Positions 1 to 7,351 of a DNA stretch of 42,756 bases are shown piece after piece. Under the pieces are notes generated by a model. The model worked only from the letters and a program-made list of their open reading frames with translations. It was not told where the DNA came from and ran no database searches. The stretch lies in the NCBI GenBank assembly GCA_026224775.1, contig JAMFRP010000027.1:1-42756 (forward strand), written 5' to 3'. This DNA comes from Bacteroidota bacterium. GTDB lineage: Bacteria; Bacteroidota; Bacteroidia; Sphingobacteriales; Sphingobacteriaceae. The first letter of the stretch is position 1. Each line of letters starts with the position of its first letter. Made by a program: the position numbers and the translations under genes.

Positions 1-162
1 ACGGCGAGGTAATACTTTACCCTGATCGTTAATAAACTTTAATAAAAAGTTAGCGTCTTTGTAATCGATATACTTAATACCATTCTTTTTGAAACGGCAG
101 TATTTTTTACGGTTATCCTCCACTTTTGGAGCGGTAACGTATTTAATTTGGTCATTTGCCAT
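1..162 (-). CDS. rpsR: 30S ribosomal protein S18, 3' end cut by window
   Basis: The minus-strand frame starting at 162 reads [20 protein letters not shown] and continues through [20 protein letters not shown] and GKVLPRR, the typical core of ribosomal protein S18. S18 binds 16S rRNA next to S6 in the platform of the small subunit. 54 codons are visible and the C-terminus lies beyond base 1. Its ATG overlaps the TAA of rpsF by one base (TAATG), which suggests translational coupling. The rpsF-rpsR order is the usual bacterial arrangement, and rplI would be expected further left. No separate promoter is seen, so it should be transcribed from the promoter upstream of rpsF. Confidence 0.95.
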   Translation of the reverse strand, partial: MANDQIKYVTAPKVEDNRKKYCRFKKNGIKYIDYKDANFLLKFINDQGKVLPRR

Positions 163-530
163 TAGTTTGCTGCCTCCTCTGTTTTAGCTGCAGGTTTCTT
201 GTTAAAGGCACCGCTGCGTTTTTTGTCGTTGTAAGCAATGGCATGTTTATCCAAAGCGATAGTCAGGAAACGCAAAACGCGCTCATCGCGCCTTAATTCA
301 ACCTCCAATTTGTTAATTAATTCACCCGGAGCCTTAAATTCAGTTAAGTGATAGTACCCAGTTGTTTTCTTTTGAATTGGGTACGCTAATTTTCTCAAAC
401 CCCAATTATCCTCCTGGACAATTTCGGCTCCGCCATCAGTTAAAGTTTTGCTGTATTTAGCGTAAGCCTCTTTAGCAATCTCTTCTGAAAGCAACGGGGT
501 TAGAACGATCACGATTTCGTACTGTTGCAT
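162..530 (-). CDS. rpsF: 30S ribosomal protein S6
   Basis: The 122-residue protein begins [17 protein letters not shown] and carries the S6 landmarks [20 protein letters not shown], then YYHLTEF and [14 protein letters not shown]6 pairs with S18 on the 30S platform. An in-frame start at 560 would add ten residues not seen in the family, so the ATG at 528-530 is chosen. That start also lies about 37 bases downstream of the predicted transcription start of a near-perfect Bacteroidota promoter. The C-terminus is a lysine- and alanine-rich tail, as is common in S6. It is the first gene of an operon with rpsR. Confidence 0.96.
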   Translation of the reverse strand: MQQYEIVIVLTPLLSEEIAKEAYAKYSKTLTDGGAEIVQEDNWGLRKLAYPIQKKTTGYYHLTEFKAPGELINKLEVELRRDERVLRFLTIALDKHAIAYNDKKRSGAFNKKPAAKTEEAAN

Positions 531-573
531 TATTAAATTGATTTTTAAATATTTACCCACTATATCGGGGCTG

Positions 574-604
574 CAAATGTAGGAAGAATATTTTAATTAT
601 CAAA
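574..604 (-). promoter_or_regulatory. Primary sigma-factor promoter of rpsF-rpsR
   Basis: On the minus strand the sequence has TTTG (604-601), exactly 19 bases, then TACATTTG (581-574). This matches the Bacteroidota housekeeping consensus TTTG-N19-TAnnTTTG at every defined base. The transcription start should lie near 567, giving a leader of roughly 37 bases before the rpsF ATG at 530. Confidence 0.85.
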
Positions 605-689
605 TGCTTATCACCCGAATTTAAGCAAATCATCGCCTTTAAAAACAATTGCCGTTTTATTGCATTACCATAATACCCCACAACCTATT

Positions 690-1727
690 ATGACCGACGA
701 TAAAAAAACAACCGAAATCATTAAAAAAGAGCTGACCTATGTTCAAAAGGTATGGCATACGGTTGCTATTATAGCTCTACTGGTGGGTGTTATTTTAATT
801 GCCCGGGTTGCTTTTAATGTGTTATTGATGGCACTAGCAGGCTCGCTTATCGCGGTATACTTTCATGGTTTGGGCGATATTATACAGCGGCGTACCCGTT
901 TGCAGCGTAAATGGGCCATGCTCATATCTATTGTGGCTTCGTTTGTTATTTTAGGAGTGCTGTTGTGGTTTATGGGCACCAAAATACAGGTACAAATAGC
1001 CGAGTTAAGCAATACCCTACCCCATACCGTAAACACGGCCAAAGCCAAAATAGCCGAGAACCCTATAGGGCAGAAGGTGCTTGATTACTTTTCTAGCACT
1101 AACTCCGATAAGACAATGGCCACGGTACAAGCTTTTTTCAGTACCGGTTTTGGGGTTTTGGGCGATATGTATATTATCCTGCTGTTGGGTGTATTTTTTA
1201 CTGCCAGCCCATCGCTTTATAAAAATGGCATCCTGCTGCTCATCCCCAAAAAGAGAAAAGAACAAGGCAAACACATTATGGACCGTATAAGCCTATCGCT
1301 TAAAGGTTGGTTAAAGGGTATGATGATATCCATAGTGCTGATAACCGTAATGATTACCGCGGCCTTAAGTATAATGGGTATACCTGTAGCCATGGTATTA
1401 GGTTTGATCACTGGTATATTAGAGCTAGTGCCGAACATAGGATCATTAGTGGCGATGATACCCGGCGTGTTGCTGGCGCTAACCATCGGCACCAATACGG
1501 CTATTATTGTAGCGCTAATATACATTGTATCGCAAACTATTGTGGCCAATATTGTAACACCATTAATACAAAAGAAGATCATCAACCTACCACCCGCGCT
1601 TACGCTGATCAGTCAGTTGGTTATGGGCACTTTATCGGGGGCATTGGGCATTATACTGGCTGTTCCGCTGCTGGCAATTATTATAATTTTGGTTGATGAA
1701 TTATATGTGCAGGAAATAAATAAATGA
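690..1727 (+). CDS. AI-2E family transporter (UPF0118/PerM-like membrane protein)
   Basis: The 345-residue polytopic membrane protein has hydrophobic segments near residues 26-60, 75-95, 155-172, 210-230, 235-265, 272-295 and 301-340. The segment LELVPNIGSLVAMIPGVLL and the late LSGALGIILAVPLLAI are typical of the AI-2E/PerM family, as is the soluble region between the second and third membrane blocks. Members export or exchange small molecules; the E. coli member TqsA affects autoinducer-2, but for most the substrate is unknown. The ATG at 690 is preferred over an in-frame TTG at 660, which would add ten unrelated residues. It is divergent from rpsF. Confidence 0.88.
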   Translation: MTDDKKTTEIIKKELTYVQKVWHTVAIIALLVGVILIARVAFNVLLMALAGSLIAVYFHGLGDIIQRRTRLQRKWAMLISIVASFVILGVLLWFMGTKIQVQIAELSNTLPHTVNTAKAKIAENPIGQKVLDYFSSTNSDKTMATVQAFFSTGFGVLGDMYIILLLGVFFTASPSLYKNGILLLIPKKRKEQGKHIMDRISLSLKGWLKGMMISIVLITVMITAALSIMGIPVAMVLGLITGILELVPNIGSLVAMIPGVLLALTIGTNTAIIVALIYIVSQTIVANIVTPLIQKKIINLPPALTLISQLVMGTLSGALGIILAVPLLAIIIILVDELYVQEINK

Positions 1728-1777
1728 TAAATTGCGCCTGATTTTAATCAGCGAAAACGAATCAAATTTTACCCTTT

Positions 1778-2023
1778 ATGTTATTTACTGAATACGAAAC
1801 CACTACTGTTGAACTTGAACCGATAACTGCCCTTAACCCAGGCGATGATGATGATTTTGAGGATGATGATGCCGACACCGATGCCGGTTGGGATGATATT
1901 GAGGATGAAGATTTTGAAGACCTACAGGACGACAAAGAAGCTGAGCACGCGGCAGAACTTGATGACGACATCCTGGATGATGACGACGAAGATGAGGATG
2001 ATTTTCCGGATGATGATTTTTAG
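1778..2023 (+). CDS. Highly acidic small protein, function unknown
   Basis: This 81-residue protein is about half Asp plus Glu, arranged in runs such as GDDDDFEDDD and LDDDDEDEDDFPDDDF. It has a short ordinary N-terminus (MLFTEYETTTVELEPI) and no signal peptide, membrane segment or cysteine. It starts 50 bases after the AI-2E transporter stop, in the same direction, so it may be co-transcribed. I do not recognise a family; the composition suggests a disordered protein. The opposite strand is open too, but only because GAT/GAC repeats read as His/Ser/Arg codons. A natural start and stop and the ordinary N-terminus favour the plus strand. Confidence 0.6.
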   Translation: MLFTEYETTTVELEPITALNPGDDDDFEDDDADTDAGWDDIEDEDFEDLQDDKEAEHAAELDDDILDDDDEDEDDFPDDDF

Positions 2024-2034
2024 GTAGTTCTATT

Positions 2035-2109
2035 TTGTCATGCTGAGTATCGCGAAGAATTTGCAAAGTGGTTTACGCTGTACAGATGCTTCGGTCCTCA
2101 GCATGACAA
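2035..2109. repeat. REP-like imperfect palindrome
   Basis: A perfect 13-base inverted repeat, TTGTCATGCTGAG (2035-2047) and CTCAGCATGACAA (2097-2109), encloses about 50 bases. Parts of the same motif recur at 2133-2199 and near 9691-9707, so this is a dispersed intergenic repeat. It follows the acidic-protein gene. Confidence 0.7.
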
Positions 2110-2132
2110 CTCTATTCTATTTATAAAATCCC

Positions 2133-2199
2133 TTGTCATTCTGAACGTAGTGAAGAATCTCTCTGCTTGTTTACGCTGGCGCTCCGCTCAGCATGACAA
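2133..2199. repeat. REP-like imperfect palindrome, second copy
   Basis: The left arm TTGTCATTCTGA begins at 2133 and the right arm GCTCAGCATGACAA ends at 2199. It lies 23 bases from the previous element and has a related but not identical arm. The two elements together fill the gap between the acidic-protein gene and the YdeI-like gene. Confidence 0.6.
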
Positions 2200-2245
2200 A
2201 TTAATTCCCCCCCTACCCCTCTCAATAGAGGAACTTTAGCACTTA

Positions 2246-2833
2246 TTAATCATCTAATCCTCTTCCGTTGAGGATTTGCGGTATGTATTTTTCCACCCTC
2301 GACTCCCGTGTTTTGGATTGTTTGGGTGCAGAGAAATAAAGAAGGTATGCTCTTTGTCGCCCTGGTGTTAATGCCTCAAAAGCAGTTTTCAAGGCTGGGA
2401 TGTGATTTAGTTTATCCTGAAATTCTGCAGAAACTGTGAATTCTGTAACTTTTTTTAATTCTACATTCAAACCGGATTTTTCCACTTCAATGGCTTCATA
2501 TATGTAGGATTTCAGAATAGGCTCCATGTCTATTATTTCCCGAAGATTAGTAAATCGGATCTGACGCGCCGCCTGCACATTCTCGGTCTGCTGGATCAGG
2601 ATACCATTGGCATCATTTAATAGCACTCCTTTAAAAAACAGAAGCGCGCAGTATTCTTTAAAGCCATGTATTAAAACGATGTTTTTCTCCCCAAACGTGT
2701 AACAAGGGCATCCCCATTTCAATTCTTCTGTGAGTTGACAGCCGAGGATGATCTTTCTCAATTTTTCATATTCTTCCTGCCATTTTGTGGCTTTGTTAAA
2801 ATAAAAATCAACTTTAGGATTCATGCTACTCAT
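2246..2833 (-). CDS. YdeI/OmpD-associated family protein with DUF1801-like domain
   Basis: The 195-residue soluble protein has an N-terminal DUF1801-like part: KVDFYFNKATKWQEEYEKLR, then LKWGCPCYTF and a YCALLFFKGVLL strand. Its C-terminal part, EALTPGRQRAYLLYFSAPKQ followed by KTRESRVEKYIP, is the hallmark of the YdeI family. Family members have been linked to antimicrobial-peptide or bacteriocin protection, but no reaction is established. The start is uncertain: ATGs lie at 2839, 2833 and 2824, and a longer frame to 2887 adds residues that do not fit the family. 2833 is a compromise. It appears to be a single-gene unit flanked by repeats. Confidence 0.85.
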   Translation of the reverse strand: MSSMNPKVDFYFNKATKWQEEYEKLRKIILGCQLTEELKWGCPCYTFGEKNIVLIHGFKEYCALLFFKGVLLNDANGILIQQTENVQAARQIRFTNLREIIDMEPILKSYIYEAIEVEKSGLNVELKKVTEFTVSAEFQDKLNHIPALKTAFEALTPGRQRAYLLYFSAPKQSKTRESRVEKYIPQILNGRGLDD

Positions 2834-2983
2834 TATCATAGTGCAAATTGGTTGATCAAATATAATGAAAGTGGTGGGGATTTGCATGAGGGTTAACCAA
2901 CCTTTGGTTTACTATCTCAACTATTATCATCCAGTGCATTAGACAAGAATCTGTAAGGTGATATGCTTCGTTCCTCAGCAGAA

Positions 2984-3140
2984 ATATTCTCGTTTAATTA
3001 AAGTATTCTGTCCGCTCATTGCCGCGAGGCTACTACTTTTTTCTTGATAAAAAAGGTAGCAAAAAATCAAGACGGAAAAAACCTTCTGCCCGCTTGGCCA
3101 GCTCCCGGCCCGGTTTTCCGTCAGGCCTTTGCGCGCATTA
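2984..3140 (+). repeat. Structured dispersed repeat, copy A
   Basis: About 155 bases closely match 4353-4510. A hairpin has arms 3033-3042 and 3049-3059 (one bulged G) around the loop CTTGAT (3043-3048). The spacer CAAAAA follows, then ATCAAG (3066-3071), the exact complement of the loop. A longer stem pairs GACGGAAAA and CC (from 3071) with GGTTTTCCGTC (3112-3122), with an inner GGCC/GGCC stem (3096-3099 and 3107-3110). The strand given is only for display. On the minus strand this region is the 3' flank of the radical SAM gene. Confidence 0.75.
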
Positions 3141-3200
3141 ATTGTCGTTCTGAACGACAACGAAGAAATTGTAATATGAGAGGGGAACTTTATTTTGTAC

Positions 3201-4175
3201 TTATAAAGGTTTGTACTGCGAGCCTTGTATCACTCCTCTTTCGAGGATTTTTTGGTCGATGTAGTATTGGATTTCGGACTTTTTGAGTTGCCAGTTGGGG
3301 GCGATCAACAAATCAAGATCGCTTAGGCCGAAGAGGCGCTGGATGATGACATCGGGGCGCAGTAGCGGCAGAAAATCGCACAGGAAGTTGGCGTACTCAT
3401 CCAGCGTGAAAAGCTTAAATGGCTCGCGTTTGTATTTTACACCCATTACCGAGCCTTCTACAATATGTAAGTGGTGCAGTTTGGTGAACTTTATTTGCGG
3501 GTGACGGTTAATTTCGTGCGCATAAGCCAGCATCTGATCGTGGGTTTCCCAGGGGAAGCCGAAGATGGTGTGTACACAAACATCAAGCTTGCTATTTTCC
3601 AGCATTTTCAGGGCGTTGATCAGGTCGTCGTGATTGCAGCCACGGTTAATCTGCGCCAGTGTATCGTTATAGATGGATTCCATACCCATTTCAATATCTA
3701 CATCAAAACGGTCGGTATAGGATTCTAAGAGGGCTATTTTTTCAGGGTCGATGCAATCGGGGCGGGTACCTACGGATAGGCCTACGATGTCTTCAGTATA
3801 ATAACTAAGGGCTTCGTCATACATAGCCTTAAGGTAATGGGTTGGCGCGTAAGTATTGGTATTGGGCTGAAAGTAAATGATAAACTTATCGGCTTTGTTA
3901 CCTTTTCGGGCACGCTCCACTCCTGCTATTACCTGCTCTTTTATACCGGGATTATCGCGGGTTGGTGATGGTGTAAAGGAATCTACATTGCAATAAGTGC
4001 AGCCGCCGTAGCCTTTTGAGCCATCGCGATTGGGGCAAGTGAAGCCGCCATCAACTATCACTTTAAATACCCTTTGTCCGGGATATTTTTGTTTGAGATA
4101 TGGGCCATAGTTGTTATAGCCTTTTTCCCAGGGTGATATTTGTACCGTTTGCGTTATTGATTCCGTTGATTGCAT
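3201..4175 (-). CDS. TIGR01212 family radical SAM protein (YhcC-like)
   Basis: The 324-residue protein begins with the family's SPWEKGYNNYGPYLKQKYPG region, followed by C47, C59 and C62 in a CX11CX2C pattern (FTCPNRDG, then GGCTYCNVDSF). These should bind the radical-SAM [4Fe-4S] cluster. Further family segments are YFQPNTNTYAP, LSVGTRPDCI, EMGMESIYNDTLAQINRG and HTIFGFPWET. The spacing of the first two cysteines is longer than the classical CX3CX2C and is usual for TIGR01212. The reaction of this family is not securely known. The length fits, the ATG at 4175 gives the usual N-terminus, and there is no obvious operon partner. Confidence 0.92.
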   Translation of the reverse strand: MQSTESITQTVQISPWEKGYNNYGPYLKQKYPGQRVFKVIVDGGFTCPNRDGSKGYGGCTYCNVDSFTPSPTRDNPGIKEQVIAGVERARKGNKADKFIIYFQPNTNTYAPTHYLKAMYDEALSYYTEDIVGLSVGTRPDCIDPEKIALLESYTDRFDVDIEMGMESIYNDTLAQINRGCNHDDLINALKMLENSKLDVCVHTIFGFPWETHDQMLAYAHEINRHPQIKFTKLHHLHIVEGSVMGVKYKREPFKLFTLDEYANFLCDFLPLLRPDVIIQRLFGLSDLDLLIAPNWQLKKSEIQYYIDQKILERGVIQGSQYKPL

Positions 4176-4250
4176 TGGGGCAAAGATAGGGAATTTTTTA
4201 TTTGGAGGTTTAGAGGTACTTGTGTATTGACATTCATCCGACTATGGAAC

Positions 4251-4338
4251 CGTCATTGCGAGCGGAGCGTGACAATCCCTTACTTACAGAGATTGTTGAC
4301 GGGTCGGGGTCACACTGAGCATAGTCGAAGTGTGTGTG
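4251..4338. repeat. Partial REP-like repeats
   Basis: The segment opens with CGTCATTGCGAGCGGAGCG, the left arm of the palindromes at 22075 and 23961, but has no matching right arm. It is followed by CACACTGAGCATAGTCGAAG (about 4311-4330), which looks like a second, different repeat unit. It appears degenerate. Confidence 0.6.
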
Positions 4339-4352
4339 GTGAGCGCGGGAGA

Positions 4353-4510
4353 GTATTCTCGTTTCAATGAAGTGTTCTCGCCCGCTCATTGCCGCGGGGG
4401 CTACTTCTTTTGTCTTGAAACAAAAGAAGCAAAAATTCAAGACGGAAAAAACCTTCTGCCCGCGAGGCCAACACCCGGCCCGGTTTTCCGTCAGGCGTTT
4501 GCGCTCCCTT
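4353..4510 (+). repeat. Structured dispersed repeat, copy B
   Basis: This copy is homologous to 2984-3140. A perfect 10-bp stem, CTTCTTTTGT (4404-4413) and ACAAAAGAAG (4420-4429), encloses the loop CTTGAA. After the spacer CAAAAA comes TTCAAG (4436-4441), the full complement of that loop. A second long stem pairs GACGGAAAA and CC (from 4441) with GGTTTTCCGTC (4482-4492), with inner GGCC/GGCC (4466-4469 and 4477-4480). Compared with copy A the arms and one loop base differ, yet the pairing is kept. No credible protein is encoded. Confidence 0.75.
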
Positions 4511-4575
4511 TAATTTGCAAAGTGGGGTGGCCTGCATTGTTTTCCCTGATTTCGCCCGAAGCTTTCCTGCTGCCG

Positions 4576-4614
4576 TAGAAAATAGTTTCCGCTTTCCGTC
4601 GGGCCTTTGTGCGC
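4576..4614 (+). repeat. Partial duplicate of the repeat's 3' end
   Basis: TTTCCGTCGGGCCTTTGTGC (4593-4612) resembles the ends of copies A (TTTCCGTCAGGCCTTTGCGC) and B (TTTCCGTCAGGCGTTTGCGC). The 3' tail of the element therefore occurs twice in this gap. With the half-repeats before it, this leaves 4176-4729 without a believable gene. Confidence 0.55.
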
Positions 4615-4729
4615 CTTGAGTTAGCTCACGATAAATCATGCGAATCCTTTAATCCCATAAACGGCGGAGCCCTCTCGAACACAAAAAAATAAACAACCTG
4701 TGAGAAATCATGGTTCAGACTTACCTCAA

Positions 4730-4930
4730 CTACATCTTTTTGCTTGTATCAGTTTTACTGGTGCTATCTGGTTTTTTGGCGGTGTCGGCTTTTGTGCTGT
4801 CTTGTGTTTTTTTGGATGAATCCAGTAAGGCGTTGTTACCATCAGCGGCGTTGGTTGCTTTGTGGCTGCCACATGATGAGGCCATAGCTATACCGGCACA
4901 AAGGCATATGCCTAAAAATATCTTTTTCAT
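4730..4930 (-). CDS. Small lipoprotein, Ser/Thr/Lys/Asp-rich
   Basis: The 66-residue protein begins MKKIFLGICLCAGIAMASSC, a lipoprotein signal with a cysteine as probable lipidation site. The mature part is a low-complexity chain (DSSKKTQDSTKADTAKKPDS) with no fold I can recognise. Its signal region closely matches that of the next upstream gene (4946-5185) at both DNA and protein level, so the two are tandem paralogues. They share a strand, are 15 bases apart and are probably co-transcribed. The plus strand is also open across both genes, but that frame lacks a sensible product. Function unknown; an envelope location is likely. Confidence 0.7.
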   Translation of the reverse strand: MKKIFLGICLCAGIAMASSCGSHKATNAADGNNALLDSSKKTQDSTKADTAKKPDSTSKTDTSKKM

Positions 4931-4945
4931 AGTGATATTATTATG

Positions 4946-5185
4946 TTACTGTTTGTCCAATTTACCTGACCCGGTGCTTGTAGTATCGGTTGGGGCACCG
5001 TCGGATTTACCTATTTTTTGCGAGTCAGCATCGGCGGCTGTGTGCGATGAATCATTCACAGTACCGGCCTGATCGGCTTTACCGGTCATCATAGGTGAAT
5101 CGGCGTAAGCATCTTTTGGTTTGCTGTTGCTGTGACACGCTGCCAGCCCGGCACAAAGGCATATTCCTAAAATTAGCTTTTTCAT
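4946..5185 (-). CDS. Small lipoprotein, paralogue of the neighbouring gene
   Basis: The 79-residue protein begins MKKLILGICLCAGLAACHSN, with a textbook lipobox (LAAC) and a likely lipid-modified Cys17. The mature chain is hydrophilic and low in complexity (Asp, Ser, Thr, Lys, Gly) and predicted disordered. The first 15 residues are almost the same as in the 66-residue downstream lipoprotein, while the mature parts share composition rather than alignable sequence. It is probably the first gene of a two-gene unit. Specific role unknown. Confidence 0.75.
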   Translation of the reverse strand: MKKLILGICLCAGLAACHSNSKPKDAYADSPMMTGKADQAGTVNDSSHTAADADSQKIGKSDGAPTDTTSTGSGKLDKQ

Positions 5186-5346
5186 GGTAGTATTGGTTAT
5201 TTATTAACAACCAAGTTTGGAGGGGGATGTTTGCAGTAATATTAATTAGATGCGTATTTGCTGCATAAGCAAGTTATAGTTTACTTTTCTTCTGGACTAC
5301 TCTCGGTACTTATGTCACGAATGATATTTACCGGTGTCTATTGAGT

Positions 5347-6270
5347 ATGAAAAAACTTGTACTCGCTGTTTTATTGTCGGGAATTGGCTTACAGCTATAT
5401 GCTCAGAACAAACCTTTGGCTGTTTTGCCTTTCGAGCTGAAAAGTGATAACCGCATTTATATTAAATGCCGGGTTAATAAGTCGGATACACTGACTTTTT
5501 TGTTTGATACCGGCGCGGGAGGTATGGTTATCAATCAGGATATATTGGGCAAAAAACTGGATCTGGTGTTAGATTCGGAAACGACCAATATTGGCGAGAA
5601 CGGCGAAGGCAAGATTAAGGAAAGCACTAACAATAAACTATTTTTTGGTGGCCTGGAAGCGGATAGTGTTACTTACGTCGCCATCCCCTACGGAAATGTG
5701 GCCTTCGACGGGGTGTTTGGGAATAATGTAATGCGGAATTATGTAATCGAGATAAATTATCATAAAAAGCTGCTTTCTTTTTTCAGCAAAAAGGATTATG
5801 TGGTTGATGCTAAATCTTATAATCAATTCGACCTGAAATTTGTGATGGAGGTGCCTACAATCAGTGCCTGCTTATTTATTGACAACAAAGAGGTGAAAGG
5901 TACTTTTGAGATGGATACGGGCGGAGACAGTGGTTTAATCATTGCGGACCACTTTGCCCAAGCAAATCATTTAGCGCAACAATTGAAGCAGGTAGCTATG
6001 GCGACTTCCTTAGGGTCGGATGGGGTGGCAACTAAAGTAGCTATTGTGATGGTGCCTGAAATCAGATTGTCGGATAAGCACTTTTACCGGGTGCCTGCCT
6101 TGTTATCGGGAGTGCAATCAGGGGTGTTGGGGAGCGGGGCGTTGTCGGGTATATTGGGTAATGGGTTTTTGAAACGTTTCGATGTGGTGTTAGACCTGCA
6201 ACATAACCAGCTATTCTTGAAACCTAACGATTATTTGTATACACCTTATTATGATTTTTTGGTGAGGTAA
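5347..6270 (+). CDS. Retropepsin-like aspartyl protease family protein, exported
   Basis: The 307-residue protein has a signal peptide (MKKLVLAVLLSGIGLQLYAQ) and two aspartyl-protease signatures. FLFDTGAGGMVI carries Asp54, and FEMDTGGDSGLII carries Asp190, each followed by hydrophobic-rich strands. The closing segment ILGNGFLKRFDVVLDL is the usual end of the second lobe. This is a two-domain, pepsin-like arrangement in a bacterial exported protein, possibly periplasmic. Substrate and activity are unknown. An in-frame TTG at 5341 would only add two residues, so the ATG at 5347 is used. It stands alone, followed by a truncated repeat. Confidence 0.85.
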   Translation: MKKLVLAVLLSGIGLQLYAQNKPLAVLPFELKSDNRIYIKCRVNKSDTLTFLFDTGAGGMVINQDILGKKLDLVLDSETTNIGENGEGKIKESTNNKLFFGGLEADSVTYVAIPYGNVAFDGVFGNNVMRNYVIEINYHKKLLSFFSKKDYVVDAKSYNQFDLKFVMEVPTISACLFIDNKEVKGTFEMDTGGDSGLIIADHFAQANHLAQQLKQVAMATSLGSDGVATKVAIVMVPEIRLSDKHFYRVPALLSGVQSGVLGSGALSGILGNGFLKRFDVVLDLQHNQLFLKPNDYLYTPYYDFLVR

Positions 6271-6292
6271 GGCGGTGCGTGGTGGGGTTTGG

Positions 6293-6350
6293 AGATATTC
6301 TCGTTTTAATGATGTATTCTCGTCCGCTCATTGCCGCGGAGGCTGCGGTG
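6293..6350 (+). repeat. Structured dispersed repeat, truncated copy C
   Basis: ATATTCTCGTTTTAATGATG (6295-6314), then TATTCTCGTCCGCTCATTGC and CGCGGAGGCTGCGG, match the first 50-60 bases of copies A and B. The match stops just before the hairpin and loop-complement region, so this copy lacks the folded core. It follows the aspartyl-protease gene. Confidence 0.65.
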
Positions 6351-6412
6351 TATTTGGTTTAATTATAATGATTGACAGGCAAATAACCTATATTTGAATA
6401 TAACCTTTCCTC

Positions 6413-6607
6413 ATGAAAAATCCTGCACACTCGGTTGTTGTCACCATTATTCTTTTGGTGATCATCTTTTTGGTTTTCGCCTTGATAGGGGGCCATTGTA
6501 GACCTCACTTATGGGGGCAGGACCTCCGGGTTTATTGTACCGTGATCTCAGGTTTGTGCATTATTACCTCTTTTGGGGTTTACCAATTGATGATTCGGGA
6601 GGATTGA
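6413..6607 (+). CDS. Small two-helix membrane protein, unknown
   Basis: The 64-residue protein has two hydrophobic segments, SVVVTIILLVIIFLVFALIG near residues 7-26 and YCTVISGLCIITSFGVYQLM near 41-60. They are joined by a short polar loop (GHCRPHLWGQDLR). No family is recognised. It starts with an ATG, ends in TGA and has no close neighbour on its strand. It lies at the left border of the A+T-rich island but its composition resembles the backbone. Confidence 0.5.
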   Translation: MKNPAHSVVVTIILLVIIFLVFALIGGHCRPHLWGQDLRVYCTVISGLCIITSFGVYQLMIRED

Positions 6608-6787
6608 TTGGGTTGCTGTTTTGCAAACTATAGATTTATTGGTGCGAAGTCGGAGATTTAGGACAGCGGGGGAACTTTCGACACGTTTTAATAGTATTAA
6701 GGCATATATAAGCTCATCATTAAAATAATAGATAAATTATTTATTAACTAAGAATTTGCCTTATCATTGTAAAAAACGGCCAAGCTA

Positions 6788-7351
6788 ATGCGTGATTTTG
6801 ACATAAGAAATATTGTAAGAAAGACGCTATTACATCATTATTACAGCGATAATGATTCAAAAGTAGTTGAGGAATTAGATATACCAGCTGCGAAAGCTCG
6901 AATAGATATGGCAGTAATTAATGGCCATATGCATGGCTTTGAAATAAAAAGCGCACAAGATACACTAAACCGTATTCCTAATCAGCTGCAAGCATATACT
7001 AAAGTATTTGATTATGTATCAGTTGTAACAGAAGATAAATATACCCTAAAATTAGAAAAGATATTACCATTTTGGGTTGGTATCTTCACATGTACTAATG
7101 ACGGGCTTGTGATTGAATTTAGAAAAGCTCTACTAAATGAAAATGTGGAAGGTTTCTATCTTGCTAAAATGCTTTGGCGGGAAGAATTACTGCAAATTTT
7201 GAAAGAGCATCAAATTAAACACAGGAAAGCAGACAGAAATTGGTTGCTTTGTGAATCGTTATCAAATAATTTGACAGTTGGATTATTGTCTGGTATTGTT
7301 CGACAAAAATTAAAACAAAGACTAAATTGGAAATTAAAGAATACTTTCTAA
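6788..7351 (+). CDS. sce7726 family protein, PD-(D/E)XK nuclease-like
   Basis: The 187-residue protein starts MRDFDIRNIVRKTLLHHYYS and continues with KVVEEL, ARIDMAVINGHMHGFEIKS and RIPNQLQAYTKVFDYVSVV. This fits the sce7726 family and a PD-(D/E)XK nuclease core: Glu28/29 on the first helix, Asp40, Glu52 and Lys54 (EIK), then Gln66 and Tyr70 (QxxxY). Family genes are known to sit next to sce7725 genes, and here the neighbour is a beta/sce7725-like gene. That partner is convergent and overlaps by 18 bases, which is unusual. The DNA is clearly richer in A+T than the flanking genes, suggesting transfer. Nuclease activity is inferred, not shown. Confidence 0.8.
   Translation: MRDFDIRNIVRKTLLHHYYSDNDSKVVEELDIPAAKARIDMAVINGHMHGFEIKSAQDTLNRIPNQLQAYTKVFDYVSVVTEDKYTLKLEKILPFWVGIFTCTNDGLVIEFRKALLNENVEGFYLAKMLWREELLQILKEHQIKHRKADRNWLLCESLSNNLTVGLLSGIVRQKLKQRLNWKLKNTF

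Noticed and set aside
1833..2066. Histidine-rich minus-strand frame
   Set aside because: It is the antisense of the GAT/GAC-rich acidic gene, an expected artefact of codon repeats.
2975..3286. Short frames on both strands across the folded repeat
   Set aside because: Their translations follow the repeat and not a protein family; the same frames are not kept in copy B.
4710..5072. 120-residue open frame on the plus strand
   Set aside because: It lies antisense to the two lipoprotein genes, whose signal peptides and lipoboxes are clear; its own sequence has no known family.
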